NCBI GenBank assembly: GCA_902538915.1
Contig: CACBGZ010000001.1
Location: forward strand, 369,108-433,107
Reading direction: 5' to 3'
Source of the DNA: an uncultured Pelagibacteraceae bacterium
Lineage (GTDB): Bacteria > Pseudomonadota > Alphaproteobacteria > Pelagibacterales > Pelagibacteraceae
DNA: 64,000 nt
Shown: positions 22,280 through 31,266 of the stretch, piece after piece
Position numbering within the stretch: position 1 is the first letter of the stretch
How the letters are laid out: every line of letters starts with the position of its first letter
The notes under the pieces: model-generated
Database searches by the model: none
What the model was told of the DNA's origin: nothing
Seen by the model: the letters and a program-made list of their open reading frames with translations, nothing else
Translations under genes and position numbers: made by a program

Positions 22280-23842
22280 ATGATTAAAAAAGAGAATTTA
22301 GACAAAACAAGTGCTTGGCCGTTTGTTGAAGCAAAAAAAATGCTTAGAGAAAGAAAATCTATTATTGAAAAAAAAGGAAAAATTACTCTGCAAACAGGTT
22401 ATGGTCCCAGTGGACTTCCTCATATTGGAACTTTTGGTGAGGTTGCAAGAACATCAATGATAGTTAATGCATTAAAACATTTAACTGATGTTCCAGCAGA
22501 AATAATTACATTTTCAGATGATATGGACGGACTTAGAAAAGTTCCAGACAATGTTCCGAATAAAGAAATTTTAGAAAAAAATCTTCATAAGCCTTTGACA
22601 CAAGTCCCGGACCCTTTTAATAAATATAAAAGTTTTGGTGAACATAATAATGAAAAATTAAAAAGTTTTTTAAATGATTTTAATTTTAAATATGATTTTA
22701 AGAGCTCTACTAATCTTTATAAATCAGGTTTTTTTAATTCAACTCTTAAAATTATTTTAGAAAATTACGACCAGATCATGAATATTATTTTACCTACTTT
22801 AGGAAAGGAACGACAAAAAACTTACAGCCCATTTTTACCAATTTGTCCAGACACAAATCACGTTCTAGAAATTCCAGTTAAAGAAATTAACAAAGAAAAG
22901 TCAGAAATAGTTTTTGATAATGGTGGTAAAGATTTAGCCTGTAGTATTTTAGACGGTCATTGTAAATTACAATGGAAGGTTGACTGGGCAATGAGGTGGT
23001 ATGCTTTAGATGTTGATTTTGAAATGTATGGAAAAGATTTAATCGAAAGTGCAATTTTATCAACTAAAATAATTAACTTGATTGGAAAAAAAAATCCAGC
23101 GGGTTTTGCTTATGAACTTTTTTTAGATGAAAAAGGTGAGAAAATTTCTAAATCAAAAGGTAATGGAATTACAATAGAACAGTGGTTAGATTACGCTTCT
23201 CCAGAGAGTTTATCACTTTATATGTATCAAAACCCAAAAAGAGCAAAAAAACTTTACAACGAGATAGTTCCAAAAGCAGTTGATGAATATCTTGAACTTA
23301 TAGAAAAGGCTAAAACTCAAGACGAACTTCAATTATTGATGAACCCGGTTTGGCATGTACATAATGGAAAAGTTCCTAGAGAAAAAATGATTATGTCTTT
23401 TTCGATGCTATTAAACCTCGTTGAAACAAGTAATGCAGAAAATAAAGAACTTTTGTGGAAATTTGTTAAAAAATATAAAGAAGATATTTCTGAAAAAGAA
23501 CAACCTATCTTTGACGATCTAGTTAGATACGCAATAAAATATTTCAACGATGTAATTAAAACTAAAAAGAAATATAAAACACCTGATCAAAAAGAAAAAA
23601 AAGCATTAGAAGCATTAATTAAAACACTTGATGAATGTAATGACAAAATGTCTCCAGAGGATATTCAAACATTAATCTATTCAACTGGAAAAGATAACGG
23701 ATATTCAGAAAATTTAAGAGATTGGTTTAGATTGATCTATGAAGTTGTTTTTGGAGATGAAAATGGTCCTCGAATGGGTTTTTTTATAAGTTTTTTTGGT
23801 GTTAAAGAAACAAAAGATCTTATAATAAGTAGAATTAAATAA
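22280..23842 (+). CDS. lysS: Lysyl-tRNA synthetase, class I
   Basis: This enzyme charges tRNA-Lys. It is the archaeal-type class I form (Rossmann fold), unrelated to the class II enzyme of E. coli. The HIGH-like motif is in GPSGLPHIGTFGE at about residues 43-55, and the KMSKS-like motif is KISKSKGNG near 290. The 520-residue length is right. Class I LysRS is known from archaea, spirochaetes and alphaproteobacteria. TATATT at 22264-22269 lies only 10 bases before the ATG, suggesting a very short leader. The stop overlaps the pyrD start by one base (TAATG). Confidence 0.95.
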   Translation: MIKKENLDKTSAWPFVEAKKMLRERKSIIEKKGKITLQTGYGPSGLPHIGTFGEVARTSMIVNALKHLTDVPAEIITFSDDMDGLRKVPDNVPNKEILEKNLHKPLTQVPDPFNKYKSFGEHNNEKLKSFLNDFNFKYDFKSSTNLYKSGFFNSTLKIILENYDQIMNIILPTLGKERQKTYSPFLPICPDTNHVLEIPVKEINKEKSEIVFDNGGKDLACSILDGHCKLQWKVDWAMRWYALDVDFEMYGKDLIESAILSTKIINLIGKKNPAGFAYELFLDEKGEKISKSKGNGITIEQWLDYASPESLSLYMYQNPKRAKKLYNEIVPKAVDEYLELIEKAKTQDELQLLMNPVWHVHNGKVPREKMIMSFSMLLNLVETSNAENKELLWKFVKKYKEDISEKEQPIFDDLVRYAIKYFNDVIKTKKKYKTPDQKEKKALEALIKTLDECNDKMSPEDIQTLIYSTGKDNGYSENLRDWFRLIYEVVFGDENGPRMGFFISFFGVKETKDLIISRIK

Positions 23843-24894
23843 TGTTTTCAAATTTAAGATCTTTAATTTTTAAACTAGATCCAGAGATAGCGCATAGTTT
23901 AGCAATAAAATCCTTAAAATTGAATTTTGTTCCAAATATTTTAGATTCGAATAAAGATAATGATTTATTTAAAACCAAATTATTCAATAAAGACATAGTT
24001 AATCCGATTGGAGTAGCAGCTGGATTTGATAAAAATGCTGAAGTTTATAATTCATTGTTTAAGCTCGGATTTGGTTTTGTAGAAGCTGGTACCGTTACAC
24101 CTCTAAGACAATATGGCAATCCTAAACCTAGAGTTTTTAGACTGGTAGAGGATGAGGCCTTAATAAATAGATTAGGTTTTAATAACTTGGGTGCAAAAAA
24201 TATTGCTGATAGGATTTTATCAAACAAACAGATCGGCTTACTTGGAATTAATATTGGTCCTAATAAAGATACAAATAATAGACACAACGACTATATCGAA
24301 TGTTTAAAAGTCTTTCATAGAATTGCTGATTATATTACAATCAACATTTCATCTCCTAATACAGAAGAGCTTAGAAATTTTCATGATCAAAATAAGTTGA
24401 ATAAATTACTAAAAATTATTAATAATGAAAAAACAGTCCTTAATTCGAATATTCCAATTGTTGTTAAGGTTTCGCCTGATATAAAGGATCAAGAAATACC
24501 TAAAATATCTGATGTTCTTTTAAAAAATAATATAGAAGCAGTAATTTTATCCAATACCTCAGACTCAACTAGAGATGAACTAAATGACATTCAAAAACAT
24601 CAAAAAGGTGGCCTTTCAGGAAAACCGATAGAGGAAAAATCAACAAAATTGATTGAAAAATTTTATGAAATTATAGGTAAAAAAATTAAAATAATTGGAG
24701 TTGGGGGAGTGGACTCAGGAATAAGTGCTTATAAGAAGTTTTTGGCCGGAGCAAGTTACATCCAACTTTATACAGGGATGGTTTATAGAGGACCTAATAT
24801 TGTGAACCTAATTAAAAAAGAGCTAAAGGAATTGATGTTAAAAGACGGTGTTAAGCACTTTAGTGAAATAATAGGAAAAAAAACAATTTCTTAA
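23842..24894 (+). CDS. pyrD: Dihydroorotate dehydrogenase (quinone), class 2
   Basis: PyrD oxidises dihydroorotate to orotate in pyrimidine synthesis and passes electrons to quinone. The 350-residue length and the N-terminal membrane-associated helix ([20 protein letters not shown]) mark class 2. FMN-binding and active-site features include [26 protein letters not shown] with the catalytic serine, ILSNTSD, GGLSGKP and GVGGVDSG. It is translationally coupled to lysS. Confidence 0.95.
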   Translation: MFSNLRSLIFKLDPEIAHSLAIKSLKLNFVPNILDSNKDNDLFKTKLFNKDIVNPIGVAAGFDKNAEVYNSLFKLGFGFVEAGTVTPLRQYGNPKPRVFRLVEDEALINRLGFNNLGAKNIADRILSNKQIGLLGINIGPNKDTNNRHNDYIECLKVFHRIADYITINISSPNTEELRNFHDQNKLNKLLKIINNEKTVLNSNIPIVVKVSPDIKDQEIPKISDVLLKNNIEAVILSNTSDSTRDELNDIQKHQKGGLSGKPIEEKSTKLIEKFYEIIGKKIKIIGVGGVDSGISAYKKFLAGASYIQLYTGMVYRGPNIVNLIKKELKELMLKDGVKHFSEIIGKKTIS

Positions 24895-24905
24895 ATTATA
24901 TAAAC

Positions 24906-24934
24906 TTGACGCAGTCGTAATCTCAATTTATATA
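24906..24934 (+). promoter_or_regulatory. Promoter of rpmB
   Basis: TTGACG (24906-24911), a 17-base spacer and TATATA (24929-24934) form a good sigma-70-type promoter. The alternative -10 TATACT at 24931-24936 overlaps it. The rpmB ATG is at 24947, so the leader would be only about 4-7 bases and has no Shine-Dalgarno sequence. Confidence 0.65.
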
Positions 24935-24946
24935 CTTTTTGTTATT

Positions 24947-25264
24947 ATGTCGAAAAAATGTGAACTCACTGGTAAAATTCCTCTTAAAGGACACAACGTA
25001 AGTCATGCGAATAATAAGACAAAAAGAAGATTTTTACCAAACTTAAAAAAAGTAAAGTTTACTAGTGAACTTTTAAAAAGGAGCATGAAACTCACAGTGA
25101 GTAATGCAGGTGTAAGATCTGTTGATAAAAAAGGTAGTTTTGATGAGTTCCTTAAAACTGTTAAAAATAAAAACTTATCACCAAGATTAAAAAAATTAAA
25201 AAAAAACTTGCTTATTAAATCTCCGTTTCAAAAGAAACAGGTTCAATCTAAAACAGCTCAATGA
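24947..25264 (+). CDS. rpmB: Ribosomal protein bL28
   Basis: bL28 is a 50S protein. The N-terminus [20 protein letters not shown] followed by [12 protein letters not shown] is diagnostic and fixes the start. The 105-residue length is typical of the longer alphaproteobacterial form. The gene appears to be expressed from its own promoter with an almost leaderless mRNA. It overlaps the following transporter gene by 4 bases. Confidence 0.96.
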   Translation: MSKKCELTGKIPLKGHNVSHANNKTKRRFLPNLKKVKFTSELLKRSMKLTVSNAGVRSVDKKGSFDEFLKTVKNKNLSPRLKKLKKNLLIKSPFQKKQVQSKTAQ

Positions 25265-25809
25265 AAAAGATATTTTTTATTCTCTCATTTTTAATGGGTT
25301 TAGTTGTACTGGCATCTAATTATTTAGTTCAATTTCCAATTAAATATTATGGTTTAGAGGAAATATTAACTTATGGGGCATTTAGTTATCCTATTGCTTT
25401 TTTAATTACAGATTTAGCTAATAGATCATTTGGTAAGATAGTTGCTAGAAAAATTGTTTATATTGGTTTTACAATAGGAATTTTATTTACACTAGTATTT
25501 TCAACAAATTTTACAGATCTTATATCCATAAGAATTGCAATTGGATCAGGAACAGCCTTTATAATTGCACAACTTTTAGATGTGCAAATATTTGATCAGT
25601 TGAGACAAAAAAAATGGTTTGTTGCTCCTTTGACGTCATCTTTGATTGGATCAACAGTTGATACTTTTTTATTTTTTTCAATATCTTTCTACGGAACAGG
25701 AATACCTTGGATAACCTTATCTTTTGGAGACTTAGCAGTAAAATTTTTTGTAGCTTTAATAATGCTGATTCCCTTTAGACTATTACTTGGTACACTTAAA
25801 GCAGCTTAG
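25261..25809 (+). CDS. yhhQ: VUT-family (YhhQ-like) queuosine precursor transporter
   Basis: The 182-residue protein has about six membrane segments. The signature [25 protein letters not shown] is typical of the VUT/YhhQ family, whose E. coli member takes up the 7-deazaguanine precursors of queuosine. [14 protein letters not shown] in the C-terminal half is also conserved. Related members have been linked to vitamin uptake, so the substrate is inferred. It overlaps rpmB by ATGA and ends one base before the stop of convergent aguA. Confidence 0.82.
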   Translation: MKKIFFILSFLMGLVVLASNYLVQFPIKYYGLEEILTYGAFSYPIAFLITDLANRSFGKIVARKIVYIGFTIGILFTLVFSTNFTDLISIRIAIGSGTAFIIAQLLDVQIFDQLRQKKWFVAPLTSSLIGSTVDTFLFFSISFYGTGIPWITLSFGDLAVKFFVALIMLIPFRLLLGTLKAA

Positions 25810-26864
25810 CTAGATTTTAGGTTCTTGCTGTGTCATGCAATGTATTGCCCCAAAACCCCATATCAATTTACTACAGTCAACTGTTTCAATTTTTTTATTT
25901 TTAAAAAAATTTCTAAAAATTTTAATAGCAATATTATCCTCTTTTACTTTAAAAATTGGTAATAGTACTTTTTTATTACAAATATAAAAATTTAGGTAAC
26001 TTGCAGGGACTCTAGTTTTTTTTTATATAAATAGGTGAAGGCATAGGCACTTTTATGATTTTAAATTTTCGCCCATTTTGATTTTTTAGATTTTTTTAAG
26101 ATATCTAAATTTTCATAAAGATTTTTGTAATTTTTGTCTTTTTTATTACTTTCAATTGCTGTCATAATCGTATTCTTAGAGACAAATCTTGAAATATCAT
26201 CAACATGACCATGAGTGTCATCTCCTATAATTCCTTTTTTTAACCATATAAAATTTTTGATATTTAAGTATTTGCTAAATAATTTCTCATAGTCTTTTTT
26301 TTTTAAATCTTTATTTCTCTCTTGAATCTTGCTCAATAAGCATTCCTCAGTTAATATTATTGATCCCACACCATTAACATCAAAAGCTCCACCTTCCATT
26401 ATTACTTTTATTAAATTTTTATTTTTTTTTATAACTGGCTCAATTTTTTTTAATTTGACCAACTTACTTATTTTATCAGTAATTTTATTATCATTATTGA
26501 AATTATTGTATTTAGCCCACCCATTGAATCGAAAATCTAATATTAATTTTTTTTTAATTTTTTTGTTAATTAAAAATATCGGTCCTGAATCTCTTAACCA
26601 AATTCTGTCAGTTTTAATTTTATGAAAATTAATATTCTTAATTTTGCTTAATTGAATTAACTTTTTAATTTTTTTAACTTTTTTATGAACTAACAAATTA
26701 ACTGTTTGGCTTTTAGAAATTTTATAAATTATCTCTAAAACTACTTTAGGAATAGATTTATATAATCCTGGCCAATCATATTTATTATAAGGCCAAGCAA
26801 TCCATACAGACTTTTGATTTTCCCATTCTGCAGGCATTCTAAAGTCATTGAGTTTTTCATTCAT
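25810..26864 (-). pseudogene. aguA: Agmatine deiminase, split by two single-base frameshifts
   Basis: Agmatine deiminase converts agmatine to N-carbamoylputrescine. The first frame (26864 down to 26061, 267 residues) holds FRMPAEWENQKSVWIAWP, IWLRDSGPIF, EGGAFDVNG and GDDTHGHVDDI. It then stops, but family sequence continues in other frames: FKIIKVPMPSPIY, then RVPASYLNFYI and VLLPIF, and finally GAIHCMTQQEP with the catalytic Cys, ending TAG at 25810-25812. The switches fall in A-run sequences near 26076-26097 and in an A9 run at 26016-26024 (minus strand). Deleting one A at each gives exactly 350 residues, the normal family length. It could be a decaying gene, assembly error or slippage-rescued gene. 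It overlaps aguB by 8 bases. Confidence 0.9.
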
Positions 26865-27738
26865 CTTCAGGATTCTTTAGTATTCCTTTGTAAAAATCTA
26901 TTCTTCTATCCCTTAAAAAGGGCCAATGTTCTCTGGCATTATCAATTTTTTTATAATCGATCTCACGAATTAAAATTTGTTGCTTATTGTTACTAAGTTT
27001 TCCAATTATTTGACCACTAGGGTTTATTACCATTGAATTTCCCCAGAATTCTATTTTTTTTCTACCCTTGCTTTCTGTTCCAACTCTATTAATGGCAACT
27101 ACAAAAGTTCCATTTGCTATTGCGTGAGATTTTTGCATTGTGATCCAGGAGTCTAATTGAGATTTACCAAATTTTTTTTTTTCCTTTGGATGCCATCCTA
27201 TAGCTGTTGGATAAACAATTATTTGCGCACCCTTAAGTGCTGTTAATCTCGCAGCCTCTGGAAACCATTGATCCCAACATATTAAAGGTCCAATTTTACC
27301 AAATTTTGTTTTGACTGACTTAAAACCTAAATCTCCAGGAGTGAAATAAAATTTCTCATAATATCCTGGATCATCTGGAATATGCATTTTTCTATATTTA
27401 GCTAATATTTTACCTCTTTCATTTATTATAATAGTTGTATTATGGTAAAAACCTGAAGTCCTCTTTTCAAATAATGAAAGGATTAGAATTACCCCCAATT
27501 CATTTGCTAAATTAGAAAATATATCTGTTATTTTACCTGGTATTTTTTCTGCGAGTTTAAAATTTGAGTGATTTTCTGTTTGACAAAAATAAGTTGATAA
27601 AAATAGCTCTGGTAAACAAATTATCCTAGCTTTTTTGGATGCTGCTTTTTTAATACTTTTAATTGCTGATATAATATTTGACTTGATATTATCTGAAATT
27701 TTACTTTGAATAATTCCAATTTTTACTTTTTTGACCAT
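26857..27738 (-). CDS. aguB: N-carbamoylputrescine amidase (carbon-nitrogen hydrolase)
   Basis: AguB hydrolyses N-carbamoylputrescine to putrescine, CO2 and ammonia. The nitrilase-fold catalytic triad is visible: Glu in CLPELFLSTYF, Lys in KYRKMHIPDDPGYYEK and Cys in GPLICWDQWFPEAARL. The HIPDDPGYYEK and CWDQWFPE strings are characteristic of carbamoylputrescine amidases. The 293-residue length is right. It is followed directly by aguA and preceded by the deoxyhypusine-synthase-like gene 4 bases away, forming a polyamine operon. Confidence 0.93.
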   Translation of the reverse strand: MVKKVKIGIIQSKISDNIKSNIISAIKSIKKAASKKARIICLPELFLSTYFCQTENHSNFKLAEKIPGKITDIFSNLANELGVILILSLFEKRTSGFYHNTTIIINERGKILAKYRKMHIPDDPGYYEKFYFTPGDLGFKSVKTKFGKIGPLICWDQWFPEAARLTALKGAQIIVYPTAIGWHPKEKKKFGKSQLDSWITMQKSHAIANGTFVVAINRVGTESKGRKKIEFWGNSMVINPSGQIIGKLSNNKQQILIREIDYKKIDNAREHWPFLRDRRIDFYKGILKNPEDE

Positions 27739-27741
27739 TAA

Positions 27742-28782
27742 TCAAAATATTTTAGAAAATTTTTTTCTATCTCTATTCTTCCATGCACCAGTATGATAGG
27801 CATCACTTACTATTAATGGCAAAACACTAGTTGCTTCAGCAAATACCATTTGTTCCTTGGCTGAATCAACTTTGCCCCATGAACTTGCTTCTTTTAATGT
27901 TGAGCTGCTACAAGCACCATCTCTTGAGTCAGCAACTGTGATTTGGATTGCATACTTATGCATGTCCACGTTTTTTCCCAAGAGTTCTGCACAAATTACA
28001 GTATCCTGTATGAAATTTTTAGGAACACCTCCACCAATCATAAATAATCCTGAACTTTTAGACTTTATTTTCACTTCGGTAAGTTCTCTAAACTCCCTTA
28101 TTGAGTCTATAGTAACATGACTTTTAGGATTTCTTTCTTGATGCATTACAAGCCCAAATCCTGCGCTAGAGTCAGTAAATGCTGGACAAAATATTGGAAC
28201 TTCATTTTTATAAGCTGTCTCAATCAAAGACCCTTTCTTTTTTGCATTTGATATCAGATATTTTCCAACCTCTTCTATAAATTCTCTTGACGTGTAAGAT
28301 TTTGGCTCAAGTTTATCAGCTATTTTTCCTATCGTTTTATCACACATTTGAAGCTCCTCTTCATCAATAAATGTATCATAAATTCTGTCTATGTAATTAT
28401 CTCTTAGCTCATTATCATTTTGGTATTGTGATCCTTGGTAATGTTTAAAGCCAAGCGCTTCAAAAAAATCCATATCTATTATTGATGCTCCAGTTGCAAC
28501 TATTGCATCTACCATATTGTATTTCACCATATCTCTGTAGATATGCATGCATCCCGCTGCAGAAGTAGAGCCAGCTAATGTTAAAAAAATTGTACAATCT
28601 TTATCTTTCAGCATTTGATTATATATTTTAGCAGCATTTGCAGTTTCTCTTGAAACAAAAGACATTTTTTCCATTGAGGCAATAATCTTTCGTGCATCAA
28701 AAGAAGTAATATTAATGTGCTGAACCGGATTTTTTAAAAAATCTTTTTTACTGTTATGACCAAATTTTTTTTCTTCTGACAT
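27742..28782 (-). CDS. Deoxyhypusine synthase-like protein
   Basis: The 346-residue protein belongs to the deoxyhypusine synthase family, which moves the aminobutyl group of spermidine onto an acceptor with NAD. The active-site lysine region is conserved (EASSWGKV, Lys at about 304), as are TLAGSTSAAG, the GASIIDMD segment and GGGVPKNFIQD. Bacteria lack the eIF5A substrate. Bacterial homologues are thought to use small amines, giving homospermidine or related polyamines. Here the gene sits between a decarboxylase (one-base overlap) and aguB, which supports polyamine synthesis. The precise product is not determined by the sequence. Confidence 0.87.
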   Translation of the reverse strand: MSEEKKFGHNSKKDFLKNPVQHINITSFDARKIIASMEKMSFVSRETANAAKIYNQMLKDKDCTIFLTLAGSTSAAGCMHIYRDMVKYNMVDAIVATGASIIDMDFFEALGFKHYQGSQYQNDNELRDNYIDRIYDTFIDEEELQMCDKTIGKIADKLEPKSYTSREFIEEVGKYLISNAKKKGSLIETAYKNEVPIFCPAFTDSSAGFGLVMHQERNPKSHVTIDSIREFRELTEVKIKSKSSGLFMIGGGVPKNFIQDTVICAELLGKNVDMHKYAIQITVADSRDGACSSSTLKEASSWGKVDSAKEQMVFAEATSVLPLIVSDAYHTGAWKNRDRKKFSKIF

Positions 28783-29966
28783 TAAGCAACCATTATAGCT
28801 TTATTAACATGTTTATCATAAAGCGTCATAATTGGTTGGTCCTCAACTTCATAAATTTCGTCTGAAAAGAATCCATTAAATTGTGTTCTGAAGGTCAATC
28901 CATAAGCTCCTAGTTGTCCAAGCTCGATGTAATCATTTTCTTTAATATTATTTGGAAGTAAAAAGGGGCCTTTCATATAATCCATACTGTCGCAAGTAGG
29001 ACCATAAAAATCGAACGCAGTTAATTTTTTGGAAATAATTTTGTTAGAGCTATCTTTAATCATTTTAGATGGAAAAATTATGTTTGGAGTTCCAGCATCA
29101 AAAAGTGTTCCATAGGTTCCATCATTTATATAAAGTTTTTGTTTCTTTTTTAGATTAACTCTCACTATGGTAGATCCACTCTCTGCTACCAGGGCTCTTC
29201 CAGGCTCACAAATAATTTCTGTCTTATTATTTAATTTTAAATTTTCTAAACTTTTTTTAATTTCACTTAGATAATTATTTAAAGACTGTGGAATTAAGTC
29301 AGGGTATATCGTGGGAAACCCACCGCCAACATTAATATAATCAGGACTAATTTTAGTTTTTTTAATGATATTTCCAATTTCAGTGATACCTTTGTGATAA
29401 GAAATAGGATGCATACACTGAGATCCAACATGGAAACTTAAACCTATTTTTTTTGCATATTGTTTTACTAATCGTAATAATCCTACTGCTTCAGAATTTA
29501 AAGCACCAAATTTTTTAGATAAATCTATTTCTGCATGCTCATTTGATACAGCCACTCTCACAAATAATTCAAGATCTTTAGCGTTATTTGTGTTTTTTAT
29601 AATTTTAATAAGTTCATCTTTAGTATCTAAAGCAAATGTTTTTATCCCATATTTAAAGTATGCTTCGGATATACTGTTTTTACTTTTTATTGTGTGCATA
29701 TAGGAACATTTAGCTGAGTGACTAAATTCTCGCACAGCTTTTATTTCTTCTATTGAAGCAACATCAAATTGTTTTATTCCACTTTCAATAAGAGTTTTAA
29801 TTACTTCTTCATGAGGGTTTGTTTTTACAGCATATAATATCTCACCTGGAAATTTTTTTTGAAAGTAATTAGAAGCTGAAAGAATAGAATTCTTTCTTAT
29901 ACAGTAGACTGGTTTATCCGGTTTCAGTTGAGTTACTAACTCTTCAACCGACTTAAATTTTTGCAT
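28782..29966 (-). CDS. Ornithine/lysine-type PLP decarboxylase (alanine racemase fold)
   Basis: The 394-residue protein is a group IV decarboxylase like eukaryotic ornithine decarboxylase. The PLP lysine is in YAVKTNPHEEV, with FHVGSQCM, GGGFP and the phosphate-binding CEPGRALVAESG. The active-site cysteine is in YGPTCDSMD. It should make putrescine or cadaverine; biosynthetic arginine decarboxylase of this fold is much longer. AGGGAG sits about 7 bases before the ATG as AGGGAGC. It is the first gene of the polyamine operon and is divergent from regA. Confidence 0.88.
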   Translation of the reverse strand: MQKFKSVEELVTQLKPDKPVYCIRKNSILSASNYFQKKFPGEILYAVKTNPHEEVIKTLIESGIKQFDVASIEEIKAVREFSHSAKCSYMHTIKSKNSISEAYFKYGIKTFALDTKDELIKIIKNTNNAKDLELFVRVAVSNEHAEIDLSKKFGALNSEAVGLLRLVKQYAKKIGLSFHVGSQCMHPISYHKGITEIGNIIKKTKISPDYINVGGGFPTIYPDLIPQSLNNYLSEIKKSLENLKLNNKTEIICEPGRALVAESGSTIVRVNLKKKQKLYINDGTYGTLFDAGTPNIIFPSKMIKDSSNKIISKKLTAFDFYGPTCDSMDYMKGPFLLPNNIKENDYIELGQLGAYGLTFRTQFNGFFSDEIYEVEDQPIMTLYDKHVNKAIMVA

Positions 29967-30077
29967 CTAAAATGCTCCCTAAAAAAATTTAACAAAAAAA
30001 GTCTTTTTATTTAAAAAACTTTAGTAATTGCAGCAATTAATTCATTAGTTAATTAATGTAAAGCAAATAATGGCCTA

Positions 30078-30107
30078 TTGAATTGTGGAAAAAAATGTCC
30101 ATATATA
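30078..30107 (+). promoter_or_regulatory. Possible promoter of regA
   Basis: TTGAAT (30078-30083), an 18-base spacer and TATATA (30102-30107) lie immediately before the regA ATG at 30112. If used, transcription would begin at or next to the start codon. No Shine-Dalgarno sequence is present. Confidence 0.35.
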
Positions 30108-30111
30108 ACAC

Positions 30112-30676
30112 ATGAAAAATGAAGCACCTTTACAAAATTTAGCTGATTTCGACAATAAATCGTTACTTATTGTTGATGATGATAATCCTTTTAGAGAAAG
30201 ATTAGCTAGAGCTATGGAAAAGAAGGGTTTTGAGGTTATTCAAGCTGAGGGTGTAAAAAAAAGGTATAGATTCAGTCAAAGCTAAAAAACCAGGTTTTGC
30301 AGTAGTAGATCTGAGGTTGGGAGATGGTAATGGATTAGAGGTAGTTAAAGAAATCCAAAATACAAATTCTTCTAGCAGAATAATAATGTTAACTGGCTAT
30401 GGAAATATTCCAACAGCAGTAGCTGCTATTAAAGAGGGGGCAATTGATTATCTAGCGAAACCAGCAGATGCAGACGACGTTGAAAAAGCTTTGTTAGCTG
30501 ATCCATCAAAAAAGGCTGCTCCACCAGAAAATCCGATGTCAGCAGACAGAGTAAAATGGGAGCATATTCATAGAGTGTTTGAATTGTGCAACAGGAACGT
30601 ATCTGAAACAGCTAGAAGATTAAAAATGCATAGGAGAACTCTACAACGAATTCTTTCAAAAAGATCCCCTAAATAA
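30112..30676 (+). pseudogene. regA: RegA/PrrA/ActR-type response regulator with a +1 frameshift in an A8 run
   Basis: RegA regulators control redox-responsive genes in alphaproteobacteria. The first frame from ATG 30112 encodes SLLIVDDDNPFRERLARAM and GFEVIQAEGVKK, then stops after 57 codons. The second frame resumes VVDLRLGDGNGLEVV, MLTGYGNIPTAVAAIK, DYLAKPADADDVE, ENPMSADRVKWEHI and the Fis-type helix-turn-helix NVSETARRLKMHRRTLQR. The frames join at A8 (30255-30262): with seven A's the protein reads GVKKGIDSVKAKKPGF and has 187 residues with phospho-acceptor Asp at about 66. That is family length. An ORF starting at ATG 30317 alone would lack the phosphorylation site. Cause of the shift is unresolved. 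No sensor kinase gene is adjacent. Confidence 0.92.
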
Positions 30677-31220
30677 ATTTTCTAAATTTTAAAACATACT
30701 TGGAAATAACTGTAAGCAAAACAATCTTAAATAATTCTGCTAATAAGAATGGCATTACTCCTAATTGAAAAATAGGTTTGTTCCAACCTATCAAAGTTCC
30801 TAGCCATAACACACCTAAGATATAAATTATTGAAACTGCTACTACTAATTTAATAAAAATAATGAAATAATTATCTTTGATTTTCACAAACGAAGCTAAA
30901 AAACTAGCAAAGATAAATCCTATAAGGTAGCCCATAGTAGGGCCAGTGAAATAGACTAAACCTACACCTCTTTCAGGAGAATTAGAAAAAACTGGCAATC
31001 CTAGAACACCCTCTATTAAATATAATCCAACTGTAGAAATTGCAATTTTGTATCCAAAACAGACACCTAAAAATAAAACCATAAAGGTTTGCATTGTCAT
31101 AGGCACTGGATAAAATGGTATTTTAATTTTAGCAGAGATTGCAAGCATTACTGAACCTAAAAAAATTACAATTACTGATTTAATTATTTGAGTGTGAGTA
31201 TTTTGCTTTATAACATCCAT
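30669..31220 (-). CDS. bioY: Biotin transporter substrate-binding subunit BioY
   Basis: BioY is the S component of a biotin uptake system. The 183-residue protein has about six membrane segments and the family strings IPFYPVPMTMQTFMVLFLG, GLYLIEGVLGLPVF and FTGPTMGYLIGF. The energising EcfA/T genes are not in the window; BioY can act alone in some bacteria. Its 3' end overlaps the convergent regA end by 8 bases. Confidence 0.93.
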   Translation of the reverse strand: MDVIKQNTHTQIIKSVIVIFLGSVMLAISAKIKIPFYPVPMTMQTFMVLFLGVCFGYKIAISTVGLYLIEGVLGLPVFSNSPERGVGLVYFTGPTMGYLIGFIFASFLASFVKIKDNYFIIFIKLVVAVSIIYILGVLWLGTLIGWNKPIFQLGVMPFLLAELFKIVLLTVISKYVLKFRKFI

Positions 31221-31266
31221 AAAAAATAATACTCTTATTTCTATTCATAATCTATATTTATTTATA

